Shown here: in pieces, positions 7,645 to 15,210 of the stretch
Position numbering within the stretch: position 1 is the stretch's first letter
Layout: each line of letters starts with the position of its first letter
Source: Bog-793 sp035625025
GTDB lineage: Bacteria > Actinomycetota > Acidimicrobiia > Acidimicrobiales > Bog-793
DNA: 33,182 nt
NCBI GenBank assembly: GCA_035625025.1
Contig: DASPQJ010000013.1
Coordinates: forward strand, 1-33,182
Direction of reading: 5' to 3'
The notes under the pieces: generated by a model
Told to the model about the DNA's origin: nothing
What the model saw: only the letters and a program-made list of their open reading frames with translations
The model's database searches: none
Program-made: the position numbers and the translations under genes

Positions 7645-9567
7645 TCAGACCCCGCGCAGGTCGGCCGCGATCCCGTCGAGGATGTCTCTTTCCGAGTGGA
7701 CGAGCTCCTCGTGGCCGAGTCGCGCCATGACCTCGGCGAGGACGACGGCTCCACCGACGATCACGTCGGCGCGTCCTGGCTCGATCGCGCGCCGCTGCCG
7801 GCGCTCGGTCGCGCTTTCCGTGGCGAGTCGAACCAGCCACGCCTCGACCCCGGCCCGCGACATCCGGGCGAGATGGACCCGGTCGGAGTCGTAGTGGTCG
7901 AGGCCCATCTCCAAGGCGACAAGGGTCGAGATCGTGCCGGCGACCCCGACCATCCGACGGGGCAGAGCGAGACCGGGCAGGCGGGCGAGCGCCGTGTCGA
8001 CCACCTCGGCGACGAAACCACGGGCCCGCGCCAACTCGGCGGCCGTCGGTGGATCGCCCCCGAGGAACCGCTCGGTCACCCGCACGCAGCCGACGTCGAG
8101 CGAGACGACCGCGACCGGCGCGTCGGACCCGCTCGCCCCTCCGGCGACGAGTTCGGTCGACCCGCCGCCGAGGTCGACGACCAGGAACGGACCATCCTCG
8201 GGGTCGAGCTCCATCGTCGCGCCCCGGTAGGCGAGACGACCTTCCTCCTCGCCGGCGATGAGCTCCGGCCGGACGCCGAGGACCTCGGTCGCGGCGGCAA
8301 AGAACGGCGCGGAGTTCGCGGCGTCTCGCGCCGCCGAAGTCGCTGTCGCCCGGACCCGCACGACGCCGTGCCGATCGATGAGGCCACGGAACTCGGCGAG
8401 CGCGGCCAGCGTGCGCTCGATGGCCGCCACGGCGAGCTCGCCCGTGCGGTCCACACCCTCGCCGAGTCGTGTGACGATCATCCGCCGTTCGAGCGTCTCG
8501 CCATCGCAGCCGACGACGAGCAGGCGTGTCGAATTCGTCCCGCAGTCGACCGCCGCCACCGCGCCGGCGAGTCCACCCCAGAGTTCGTTCACCACCCAGC
8601 GACCCACTGGATCCCCGCCGCCCGCGAGGTACCAGGCGAGGTGGGCGTGGAGGCACTTCACCCCGTTGCGCGTGCCGCCGACCCCTCCGGTCGGCCGCGG
8701 CCCGAGATAGCCGGCGGGAATCGACGCGTCGCGTTCGGCCGCGTAACGGGCGTGGGCCGCGGCAACGGCCGCGGCGTCGACGGCGCGCTCCGCCCGGCGC
8801 ACGCCACCGGCGGCTTCGAGCCCGGCGACGAGCTCCCGCTCGGCCCGGCCGACGAGCCAGTAAATAGTCGGCATCGGCGTGCCGTCGTCGAGGAACGGTG
8901 TGTTCCGGATGACGACGGGATCTCCCGCCGCGTCCCGGACGACGACACGGAAGCCTCCGGCGGGCGGCCGGCCAAGAAGAGCCGTCACGGCGGCAATATC
9001 GGCGGCCGACGGTGCCTCGGGGGCCTCGGCGTCGCTTGCGGCCGGCGCTGTCCCGGTGGGCTCGCCGGCGTTGCCCGGGACGGGCGCGTCGAGCGCGCAG
9101 GGCGCGACGAGCTCGGGGTGGGCCGCCATCAGCCGCTCGACAGCTCCGTCGAGGGGCAAAAGGGGCCAGACGACAGCCGCGAGGCGCACGAGCCCCACCG
9201 GCCGTCCGCCGACCGTGCCGACGACGATCTCGCCGGGCGGTGCCTCCCGGATCCGGCGCCAGCTCTCCGGGTCGACGACGCGTCCGTCGTCGCCGGCCGC
9301 GCCGAGCGCGACGACGAGGACGTCGGCGCCGGACCGCTGGGCGTAGTCGACCGCCGCGCCCAGCGCTGCCGCCTCGCTCGGCACGCCGGCGTGGTCGACG
9401 ATCACCGTGGCCTCTTCCGGCAGGTGGCGAAGCGGCGTCTGGGGGCCGACGACGACGACCACCTCGTCCGGTCGGGCCCCTCGCGCCGCCCTGACCACCT
9501 CGCCAAGTCGCCGCAAGGTCGCGCCGCGCTGCTGGTCGAGAGCGACGACAACGGCGATCGTGCCCAT
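7645..9567 (-). CDS. Fusion: degenerate MobA-like domain + DUF501 + Ppx/GppA phosphatase
   Basis: A 640-residue three-part protein. Residues 1-165 look like a MobA/MocA-type nucleotidyltransferase fold, clearest at GEIVVGTVGGRPVGLVRLAA and AVERLMAAHPELV, but the N-terminal nucleotide loop (usually AGG-x-S-x-R-M-G) reads VVALDQQRGATLRRL and is probably inactive. A proline/alanine linker follows. Residues about 195-330 are DUF501, with PMPTIYWLVGRAERELV and GVGGTRNGVKCLHAHLAWYL. Residues about 335-640 are Ppx/GppA, an exopolyphosphatase/pppGpp phosphohydrolase of the actin-like ATPase superfamily: AAVDCGTNSTRLLV (phosphate 1), ATATSAARDAAN, VVDLGGGSTELV (phosphate 2) and GVAGTISTLVALEMGL. In actinobacteria DUF501 and ppx are normally separate neighbours beside eno and divIC. 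The start is ATG 9567; the next gene is divergent. Confidence 0.88.
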   Translation of the reverse strand: MGTIAVVVALDQQRGATLRRLGEVVRAARGARPDEVVVVVGPQTPLRHLPEEATVIVDHAGVPSEAAALGAAVDYAQRSGADVLVVALGAAGDDGRVVDPESWRRIREAPPGEIVVGTVGGRPVGLVRLAAVVWPLLPLDGAVERLMAAHPELVAPCALDAPVPGNAGEPTGTAPAASDAEAPEAPSAADIAAVTALLGRPPAGGFRVVVRDAAGDPVVIRNTPFLDDGTPMPTIYWLVGRAERELVAGLEAAGGVRRAERAVDAAAVAAAHARYAAERDASIPAGYLGPRPTGGVGGTRNGVKCLHAHLAWYLAGGGDPVGRWVVNELWGGLAGAVAAVDCGTNSTRLLVVGCDGETLERRMIVTRLGEGVDRTGELAVAAIERTLAALAEFRGLIDRHGVVRVRATATSAARDAANSAPFFAAATEVLGVRPELIAGEEEGRLAYRGATMELDPEDGPFLVVDLGGGSTELVAGGASGSDAPVAVVSLDVGCVRVTERFLGGDPPTAAELARARGFVAEVVDTALARLPGLALPRRMVGVAGTISTLVALEMGLDHYDSDRVHLARMSRAGVEAWLVRLATESATERRQRRAIEPGRADVIVGGAVVLAEVMARLGHEELVHSERDILDGIAADLRGV

Positions 9568-9600
9568 CGTCGCAGCCTAGAAGCCCGATGGAGGCTTTGG

Positions 9601-9628
9601 CGGCCCGCCACGAGCCGGTGGCGGGCCG
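9601..9628. repeat. Perfect 11-bp inverted repeat in divergent promoter region
   Basis: CGGCCCGCCAC (9601-9611) and GTGGCGGGCCG (9618-9628) are exact inverted copies separated by 6 nt. They lie in the 100-bp gap between the divergent starts at 9567 and 9668. It could be an operator shared by both genes or a 5' leader hairpin of the Ppx fusion transcript. The sequence alone does not decide. Confidence 0.6.
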
Positions 9629-9655
9629 GACCGAGCTATGTCGGCGCACCGTGGC

Positions 9656-9661
9656 TAACGT
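9656..9661 (+). promoter_or_regulatory. Possible -10 box of a leaderless transcript
   Basis: TAACGT fits the actinobacterial TA-N3-T pattern. It ends 6 bp before the GTG at 9668, the spacing expected if transcription starts at or next to the start codon. No Shine-Dalgarno lies upstream of this GTG, which agrees with leaderless translation. No convincing -35 is seen. Confidence 0.35.
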
Positions 9662-9667
9662 TTTCCC

Positions 9668-10714
9668 GTGCCTGACGCAGCCCGCGAGGTCGGCCGTCGT
9701 CGCCACGGGCTTGGGGACGGTCGCGGCTCCGCTCGGCCCCAGCCGGCGACATCGGCTGGCCGGGCGCTCGTGGCGCTCGTCGTCGGCGTGCTCGTCGCCG
9801 CCGCGGCGCCCGCCGGTGCCGGGACTTCGACGACCGGGAGCCTGCAAGCGAAGGCGAGCGCGATCGCGGCCGAGCTCGCCCGGGACAACAATCAGCTCAA
9901 CGCGCTCGGTGAGCAGTACCTGACCGCCGAGTCGGAATACGAGAAGGCGAGCGCCGCCGTCGTGCTCATCGCGGGAGCCGCGCGGCGGATCGAGCGCGTC
10001 CTCGTCCGGGATCGCCGTGCCGTGACGGCTGCGGCGATCGGCGCCTACGTCGGCGCCGGCAGCACGACCGACCTCGGGAGCTTCCTCGTCGAAAAGCCCG
10101 ACGAGGTTCAGGTGGAACAGACCTACCTCCGCTACGCAGAGGGCAGGCTCAACGGCGCGATCTCGAACTTCCAGGGCGACGAGGCGCGTCTGCAGGTATC
10201 GCTTTCGACAGAGACGCGCGACGTTGCCGCCGCCCGGCTCGCGCTCTTGCGCACGACGACGGCCCGCGCCCAGGCCATTGGCACGCTCTACCGCGAGCAG
10301 CGCCTGTACAACTCGATCCAGGGTCAGCTCGCCCAGCTCGTCGCCGCCCAGCTCGCCGCCCAGCAGGCCGCGGAGACGAAGGCCCAGGCCGCCCGGACGG
10401 CCAACCAGAACCAGACGGGTCCGCCGTCGCTGTCGGGAACCGCGGGACTCACTGGTTCACCGATCCCGTCCGGCTCGCTCAGCCAGGAATTCGCCGAACT
10501 GCGCCACTGCGAGTCGAGCGGCAACTACGCAGATGACACGGGGAACGGCTACTACGGCGCCTACCAGTTCGCGCTCCCGACCTGGCTGGGGCTCGGCGAG
10601 ACCGGCTTGCCGAACGAGGCGCCGCCCGCCGTGCAGGACGCGGCCGCGTACCTGATGTGGCAGCGCGACGGCTGGCGCCCCTGGCCGGCTTGTTCCGCAA
10701 TTCTCGGCCTTTAA
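9668..10714 (+). CDS. Secreted coiled-coil protein with Rpf-like transglycosylase domain
   Basis: A 348-residue exported protein. Residues about 32-52 (ALVALVVGVLVAAAAPAGAG) form a signal peptide or anchor after a charged N-region. Residues about 55-235 are an alpha-helical coiled coil rich in Ala, Glu and Arg. A Pro/Ser/Gly linker follows. Residues about 273-348 are a resuscitation-promoting-factor/transglycosylase-like domain: FAELRHCESSGNY with catalytic Glu282 and Cys281, GYYGAYQFALPTWLGLG, and the closing WPACS cysteine. Rpf-type enzymes cleave glycan strands of peptidoglycan and stimulate growth. The coiled-coil module (RRAVTAAAIGAYVGAGS) resembles that of the NlpC/P60 protein at 2022-3254 (RRVQRAAVEAYVDGDN). 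The gene sits inverted within the usual eno-divIC-DUF501-ppx order. Confidence 0.87.
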   Translation: MPDAAREVGRRRHGLGDGRGSARPQPATSAGRALVALVVGVLVAAAAPAGAGTSTTGSLQAKASAIAAELARDNNQLNALGEQYLTAESEYEKASAAVVLIAGAARRIERVLVRDRRAVTAAAIGAYVGAGSTTDLGSFLVEKPDEVQVEQTYLRYAEGRLNGAISNFQGDEARLQVSLSTETRDVAAARLALLRTTTARAQAIGTLYREQRLYNSIQGQLAQLVAAQLAAQQAAETKAQAARTANQNQTGPPSLSGTAGLTGSPIPSGSLSQEFAELRHCESSGNYADDTGNGYYGAYQFALPTWLGLGETGLPNEAPPAVQDAAAYLMWQRDGWRPWPACSAILGL

Positions 10715-10732
10715 GGGTCACCCCGCCCAAAA

Positions 10733-10766
10733 GGGCGCGCCATCGCGGCGCCGTCGTGGCGCGCCC
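10733..10766. terminator. Bidirectional terminator-like hairpin between convergent genes
   Basis: GGGCGCGCCA (10733-10742) and TGGCGCGCCC (10757-10766) are exact inverted copies with a 14-nt loop. They lie between the convergent stop codons at 10714 and 10827. There is no T-run, as is common for GC-rich actinobacterial terminators. Confidence 0.6.
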
Positions 10767-10777
10767 GCCCGGGGAGG

Positions 10778-10793
10778 TCTCGAGTGCTCGAGA
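10778..10793. repeat. 16-bp hyphenated palindrome TCTCGAG-TG-CTCGAGA
   Basis: A perfect 7-bp inverted repeat with a 2-nt centre in the same convergent gap as the hairpin at 10733-10766. The 2-nt centre is too tight for a stable hairpin loop, so protein binding is as likely as RNA folding. No function is assigned. Confidence 0.4.
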
Positions 10794-10826
10794 ACGACGT
10801 TCCCCGAAGTCCGGCGCGCGACCCGG

Positions 10827-11279
10827 TCAGAGAGCCCAGCGCCAGAACTCGAGCTCGCCCACGGTCCGGCTCCACAAGCTCGAGGGCTTCCCCCCAGGGG
10901 CCATGTCCGAGGGGGATTGGTAAGCAGAGACACTCGCCGGCACGAGATCGCCCGGGGGGATCGGCTGGACGCCAAGCGTCCCCGCGCCAACGGCCCGCGC
11001 ACCCTTGCCCGGCAGGATGACGTAGGACCGCTGCCCCGGCCGGACCAGCCCGTACTCCTCGCGGGCGATCGCCTCGATCGTCGACGACTGCCGCAGACTC
11101 ACGATCTCCGCTCGCAACTCGGCATTGCGCGAGTCAATCGCCGCGAGCTGACGGTTGATGGCGGCGATCGCGACCCGCTGGTGGACGAACGTCCCGACCG
11201 GGAAGCCCGTCGCGAGGATGGCGATCACAAGCGCGACCGCCGCGACGAGGGCGAGGCGCGCGCGCCGGAGCGATCTCAT
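10827..11279 (-). CDS. Septum formation initiator, FtsB/DivIC-like
   Basis: A 150-residue single-pass membrane protein of the cell-division complex. A short basic N-terminus (MRSLRRAR) is followed by one membrane helix (LALVAAVALVIAILATGF, about residues 9-28). A coiled coil follows (about 35-65, INRQLAAIDSRNAELRAEIVSLRQ region), then the family motif IEAIAREEYGLVRPGQRSYVILPG. DivIC/FtsB proteins bridge FtsL and FtsQ/DivIB at the septum. The last 50 residues are Pro/Ser/Gly-rich and probably disordered. The ATG at 11279 overlaps the eno stop codon in an ATGA, so the two are translationally coupled. The eno-divIC order is conserved in actinobacteria. Confidence 0.88.
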   Translation of the reverse strand: MRSLRRARLALVAAVALVIAILATGFPVGTFVHQRVAIAAINRQLAAIDSRNAELRAEIVSLRQSSTIEAIAREEYGLVRPGQRSYVILPGKGARAVGAGTLGVQPIPPGDLVPASVSAYQSPSDMAPGGKPSSLWSRTVGELEFWRWAL

Positions 11280-12571
11280 CGGGAATCGGCGCCCAACGGC
11301 CGCGCGAAGGCGGCGGCGCCGGGCCACTCCGCAGCCTCGCCGAGTTCGTGCTCGATCCGCAACAGCTGGTTGTACTTGGCGACCCGGTCCGATCTCGCCG
11401 GCGCACCCGTCTTGATCTGGCCGCAGTTCGTCGCGACGGCGAGATCGGCGATCGTCGTGTCCTCGGTCTCCCCGGAGCGGTGCGAAACGACGCAGCGGTA
11501 GCCGGCGGCCCGCGTGACGCGCATCGTCGTGAGCGTCTCCGTAAGCGTGCCGATCTGGTTCACCTTGATCAGCACGGCGTTGGCGACGTGGCTGCGGATG
11601 CCGCGCTCGACGCGTTCGACGTTCGTCACGAAGATGTCGTCCCCGACGAGCTGGACGCGTCCGCCGACCGCCTCGGTGAGCGCGGCCCACCCCGCCCAGT
11701 CTTCTTCGGCCATCGCGTCCTCGAGCGAGACGACGGGGTATCGCCCGCAGATCTCGGACCAGTAACCGGCGAACTCCTCCGGCGCGAATGAACGCTGCTC
11801 GCTGGCGAGCACGTAGGCGCCATCGGAGTAGAACTCGGAAGCGGCGGGGTCGAGCGCGATCGCGACCTCGTCGCCGGGCACCCGGCCGGCTTCCTCGATC
11901 GCCACGACGAGCATCCTGAGCGCTTCCTCGTTCGCCGCGAGGTTCGGCGCGAAGCCACCTTCGTCCCCGACGCCGCCCCCCAGTCCCCGGTCATGGAGGA
12001 CCCTTTTCAGGGCGTGGTAGGTCTCGACTCCCCAGCGCAGACCCTCGGCGAAGGAGGCCGCGCCGTGGGGCACGATCATGAACTCCTGGAAATCGACGTT
12101 GTTGTCGGCGTGGACCCCGCCGTTCAGCACGTTCATCATCGGCACCGGGAGCACGTGGGCGTCGACCCCGCCGAGATAGCGGTAAAGGGGCAGATCAAGC
12201 TCGTCGGCCGCGGCCTTGGCCACGGCGAGCGACACGCCGAGGATCGCGTTCGCGCCGAGCCGGGATTTCGTCGGCGTGCCGTCGAGATCGACGAGCGCGA
12301 GGTCGATCAACCTCTGGTCGGCAGCGTCGAATCCCTCGAGCGCCCCGGCGATCTCGTCCCGGACGTTGCCGACGGCGTCGAGCACGCCTTTGCCGCCGTA
12401 ACGGCTCCCGCCGTCACGCAGCTCGGTGGCTTCGAACTCCCCGGTCGAAGCGCCCGACGGGACGATCGCCCTTCCCCTGGCCCCACTTTCCAGGATGCAG
12501 GTCACCTCGACCGTCGGGTTGCCCCGGGAATCGAGCACCTCTTGCGCGTCGAGCTCGGCGATCTCTCCCAC
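11276..12571 (-). CDS. eno: Enolase (phosphopyruvate hydratase)
   Basis: A 431-residue enolase, the usual bacterial length. It interconverts 2-phosphoglycerate and phosphoenolpyruvate in glycolysis and needs magnesium. The motifs are all present: QEVLDSRGNPTVEV at the N-terminus, PSGASTGEFEATELRD, MNVLNGGVHADNNVDFQEFM, GDEGGFAPNL, VSLEDAMAEEDW, LVGDDIFVTN, VLIKVNQIGTLTET (catalytic Lys), SHRSGETEDTTIADLAV and IKTGAPARSDRVAKYNQLLRIE. The start is GTG 12571, with AGGAG about 10 nt upstream; an ATG 60 bp further upstream would add an AT-rich, unconserved extension and is less likely. The stop overlaps the divIC start by 4 nt. An unusually AT-rich repeat-bearing region lies just upstream. Confidence 0.97.
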   Translation of the reverse strand: MGEIAELDAQEVLDSRGNPTVEVTCILESGARGRAIVPSGASTGEFEATELRDGGSRYGGKGVLDAVGNVRDEIAGALEGFDAADQRLIDLALVDLDGTPTKSRLGANAILGVSLAVAKAAADELDLPLYRYLGGVDAHVLPVPMMNVLNGGVHADNNVDFQEFMIVPHGAASFAEGLRWGVETYHALKRVLHDRGLGGGVGDEGGFAPNLAANEEALRMLVVAIEEAGRVPGDEVAIALDPAASEFYSDGAYVLASEQRSFAPEEFAGYWSEICGRYPVVSLEDAMAEEDWAGWAALTEAVGGRVQLVGDDIFVTNVERVERGIRSHVANAVLIKVNQIGTLTETLTTMRVTRAAGYRCVVSHRSGETEDTTIADLAVATNCGQIKTGAPARSDRVAKYNQLLRIEHELGEAAEWPGAAAFARPLGADSR

Positions 12572-12599
12572 GATTCTCTTTCTCCTGGTCGTTTTGGTT

Positions 12600-12633
12600 T
12601 CAAAGTGATAGAAGTTCTCAAAGGCTATCAAAG
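12600..12633 (-). promoter_or_regulatory. Putative eno promoter/operator with TCAAAG repeats and TGATAG/CTATCA palindrome
   Basis: The 89-bp gap before eno holds an AT-rich island in an otherwise GC-rich region. On the + strand TCAAAG occurs at 12600-12605, 12618-12623 and 12628-12633. TGATAG (12606-12611) and CTATCA (12625-12630) form an inverted pair. Read towards eno, TTGATA and TATCAC are separated by 15 bp and could be weak -35 and -10 boxes. The repeat arrangement suggests a regulator site. Confidence 0.4.
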
Positions 12634-12660
12634 TGGGATCTGGGCGGTCGGCTCCTCACC

Positions 12661-14106
12661 TCAGGTGCTGCCGGCCGCCTCCCAGTAGGCGCGACGCGCC
12701 ACGCCGTTCGCCGCGGCAAGCGTCGTGCCGTCGGCCGCGGCGAGCCTTTCCGCGGCCGCGAAACGGGTGCGGAACCTCTGGGCCGAGCGCCGCAGGACTT
12801 CCTCGGCGTCGACACCTCGGCCAGCGGCAAGCCGGGCGAGTTCGAAAAAGAGCTCGCCGAACGCCTCGGCGTCCGTCGCCCGCAGCTCGTCGACAACCCG
12901 GCGCACGGCGCCGGACGGTTCGCCGGTCGCGTCCCAACCGAGCCCCGCCCCGGCCGCCTGGCGCTCGAGCTTGGCGGCGAGGACGAGGGCGGGAAGCGCC
13001 GCGGGGATCCCGTCCATAACGCTCTCCCGCCCCTTTTCCTTCCTCTTCAGCTCCTCCCACTGCGTGAGCACGGCATTGACCGAGCCCACGCCCTCGACCC
13101 CCGCGAAGACGTGGGGGTGACGGCGGACGAGCTTGTCGTGCACGGTCCGGGCCACGTCCCCGAAACTGAACAGTCCCTCCCGTCGCGCGAGCACCGAGTG
13201 GAAAAGAACCTGGCAGAGCACATCGCCCAACTCCTCCTCGAGGTGGGCCGAGGCCGCGATGTCGGGTGGCTCGCCGAGCTCCTCGATCGCCTCGACCGCC
13301 TCGTAGCACTCCTCGATGAGGTGCCGTACGAGAGAGCGGTGGGTCTGCACCGCGTCCCAGGGGCACTCGTCGCGGAGGGTCTCGACGACTTGCTCGAGCC
13401 GGGCGAGCTCGATCCCGACGGGCTCGGCGAGCTCCGGCAAGTACAAGCAGGTGAGGTGGTCCGGGACGACCCGGTCGATCTCCGAGAAGGCGACCTCCGC
13501 GACGTGCTCGTCGGGACAGCCGAGTCGCTGCAGGACGATGGCGCTGGCGGGCGGCGCCGAGACGGCGAGCTTGATCCCCGCCAGGAGCGACGGCGCCCAG
13601 ACCCCGGCGACGAGGAGCGGCCCCGTGTCGCCAGCCGCGTCGACGGCGAAGCGCTCCCCGTCGACGAGCCGGACGCGCGCTTCGACGGGGTCGATGCCGA
13701 GCCGACTCCAGGCGAGCTCGCAGAAGGACATCCCCGCCACGACCTCGACCGCGACGCGCTCGTCGGCGAGCAACGCCCGGACGGTCGACTCGAGGACGAA
13801 AGGAGAGCCGGGAACGGCGTAGCCGACGCGGTCGCGCGCCCTCGCCGCGGCGACGACCTCCTCGACAATTCCCGCGTAGGCCTCGGCGAAGGTCGCCGCC
13901 GCCTCGTAGTGGCGGTCGAGCGCGGTCGCGCCGGCTGCGAGGAGCGGCTCGGCCGCCGGGTGACGGGCCGTCCTCACGTACCAGTCGGGGATGGCTTCGA
14001 AGGTGTCCCGCGCGGCCGAGCTGAGATACTCGGGGCCGGCCGGGCCGAGGCCGACGACGGTGACCGTCGGCAACGACCGACGGGTGGATGCCGCGCCCGT
14101 ATCCAC
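12661..14106 (-). CDS. mazG: MazG-type nucleotide pyrophosphohydrolase with tetrapyrrole-methylase-like N-domain
   Basis: A 481-residue protein with the YabN-type two-domain layout. Residues about 12-225 resemble the SAM-dependent tetrapyrrole methylase fold (TVTVVGLGPAGPEYLS glycine loop; VGYAVPGSPFVLESTV; VEVVAGMSFCELAWSRLGI). Residues about 235-481 are MazG: ECPWDAVQTHRSLVRHLIEECYEAVEAIE, with the E-E-x-x-E metal cluster, then LEEELGDVLCQVLFHS (E-x-x-x-D), and HPHVFAG...WEELKRKEKG. MazG hydrolyses NTPs or dNTPs to the monophosphate plus pyrophosphate, cleaning the nucleotide pool and sometimes lowering ppGpp. Start GTG 14106 directly follows the TAG stop (14107-14109) of the upstream foldase gene with no spacer, so they are co-translated. 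Confidence 0.92.
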   Translation of the reverse strand: MDTGAASTRRSLPTVTVVGLGPAGPEYLSSAARDTFEAIPDWYVRTARHPAAEPLLAAGATALDRHYEAAATFAEAYAGIVEEVVAAARARDRVGYAVPGSPFVLESTVRALLADERVAVEVVAGMSFCELAWSRLGIDPVEARVRLVDGERFAVDAAGDTGPLLVAGVWAPSLLAGIKLAVSAPPASAIVLQRLGCPDEHVAEVAFSEIDRVVPDHLTCLYLPELAEPVGIELARLEQVVETLRDECPWDAVQTHRSLVRHLIEECYEAVEAIEELGEPPDIAASAHLEEELGDVLCQVLFHSVLARREGLFSFGDVARTVHDKLVRRHPHVFAGVEGVGSVNAVLTQWEELKRKEKGRESVMDGIPAALPALVLAAKLERQAAGAGLGWDATGEPSGAVRRVVDELRATDAEAFGELFFELARLAAGRGVDAEEVLRRSAQRFRTRFAAAERLAAADGTTLAAANGVARRAYWEAAGST

Positions 14107-15210
14107 CTACCGGCCGAGGTCGGTGCCCGCGATCACGGCGGACGGGTTCGGCACGAGATCGAGCGGCGGGCCGCTCGGTGCCCGCACCTCCCAGGTGCCG
14201 CGAACCTTCGCCCAGCTCCCGTAGGCGGGGTCGACCGAGACGTGCGCGGCGACGACGATGGAGTCGAACTGCTTCTCCGCCGAGGTCATCCCGGCGTCGA
14301 CCACGGCTGCCGCCGCTTGCGCGAGCGGTGCCACCGGACGGCGGGTGACTCTCAGCAACAGCCAGTAGTTCATGAAGCGAATCGGGAGGGAGAGCTCGCC
14401 AACGGGCAGGTGCGCGACGATCCCCCCGAGCGAACCTTGGAAGGCCGCCGGCAGAATGCACCCGAGGTACCCCCCGTCATCCGCCGACCTGGCATCGAGG
14501 GAGTTCTTCCGGGCGACCTTGGCAAAGCTCACGCCGCCGTCGATCGCGGTCGCGAGCTGCGCGGCCTTGGCCTCCGACGCGACCTCGATCGCCCAGGTGC
14601 AGTCGAGCGTCGTCGAGGAGCGGTGGTGCCGTTCGTAGGCGGCGACTCCGGCGTCGGTGAGAGTGACGCCGACGGCGTGGGCGGCAAGGGCATCCTCGTC
14701 GGCTTGGAGCTGGACGAGCGCGGCGCGGTACGGGCCGGAGAGGTCGGCGAGCACCTCGGCGCCCGTGACCGCGCAGGTCGAGCCCGTCGGCGGCGACAGG
14801 TCCACCCCGATCTGAGCTGTCGCCAGCTTCGTTGCCACCGGTCCCTCGGCGAGACCGAGCCGACCGACCGCGACGTGGATGGCGTCGGCCTCGATGAGCA
14901 ACGAGAGCACGCCCGCCGCGAACTCGGTGTTGTAGGTCCCCGGCGCGGCCCCCGTGACGTGGGTCGGTCCCCCCGACGCCGTCTCGACGAGGCAGCGGTA
15001 GCCCGGGTCGCTCGCCACGGAGTCCAGCGCGGCGTCGAGCGTCGACTGCGAGACAGCGGTGCCGTCGACGCGCGCTGCGAACGGCGTGAACTGCGCGTCG
15101 CAGGCCCCGAACGCCAGCGCCGCGACGACGGCGACGCAGACGAGGAGGCGGGCCCTTGCCACGGTGAGCCGATGGTACGGGCAGGCCGGGTGCGGGGCCA
15201 ACCGGATCAC
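14107..15210 (-). CDS. SurA/PpiC-like peptidyl-prolyl isomerase lipoprotein
   Basis: A 367-residue exported foldase. An N-terminal signal sequence (ARLLVCVAVVAALAFGAC) ends in the lipobox LAFGAC, so it is probably a lipoprotein. FAARVDGTAVSQSTLDAALD resembles the SurA N-terminal domain. A parvulin-type region lies at about 215-320: LDCTWAIEVASEAKAAQLAT, SFAKVARKNSLDARSADDGG, YLGCILPAAF and LPVGELSLPIRFMNYWLLLRV. Parvulins catalyse proline isomerisation and chaperone secreted proteins. The start is GTG 15210, overlapping the mfd stop by 4 nt (GTGA). A start about 15 codons later (VARARLL) would give a more usual signal peptide. It lies between mfd and mazG, as in many actinobacteria. Confidence 0.85.
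   Translation of the reverse strand: MIRLAPHPACPYHRLTVARARLLVCVAVVAALAFGACDAQFTPFAARVDGTAVSQSTLDAALDSVASDPGYRCLVETASGGPTHVTGAAPGTYNTEFAAGVLSLLIEADAIHVAVGRLGLAEGPVATKLATAQIGVDLSPPTGSTCAVTGAEVLADLSGPYRAALVQLQADEDALAAHAVGVTLTDAGVAAYERHHRSSTTLDCTWAIEVASEAKAAQLATAIDGGVSFAKVARKNSLDARSADDGGYLGCILPAAFQGSLGGIVAHLPVGELSLPIRFMNYWLLLRVTRRPVAPLAQAAAAVVDAGMTSAEKQFDSIVVAAHVSVDPAYGSWAKVRGTWEVRAPSGPPLDLVPNPSAVIAGTDLGR

Noticed and set aside
7397..9847. 816-codon minus-strand frame overlapping the Ppx fusion in another frame
   Set aside because: Very Arg/Gly-rich and featureless; the overlapping frame has clear DUF501 and Ppx/GppA motifs.
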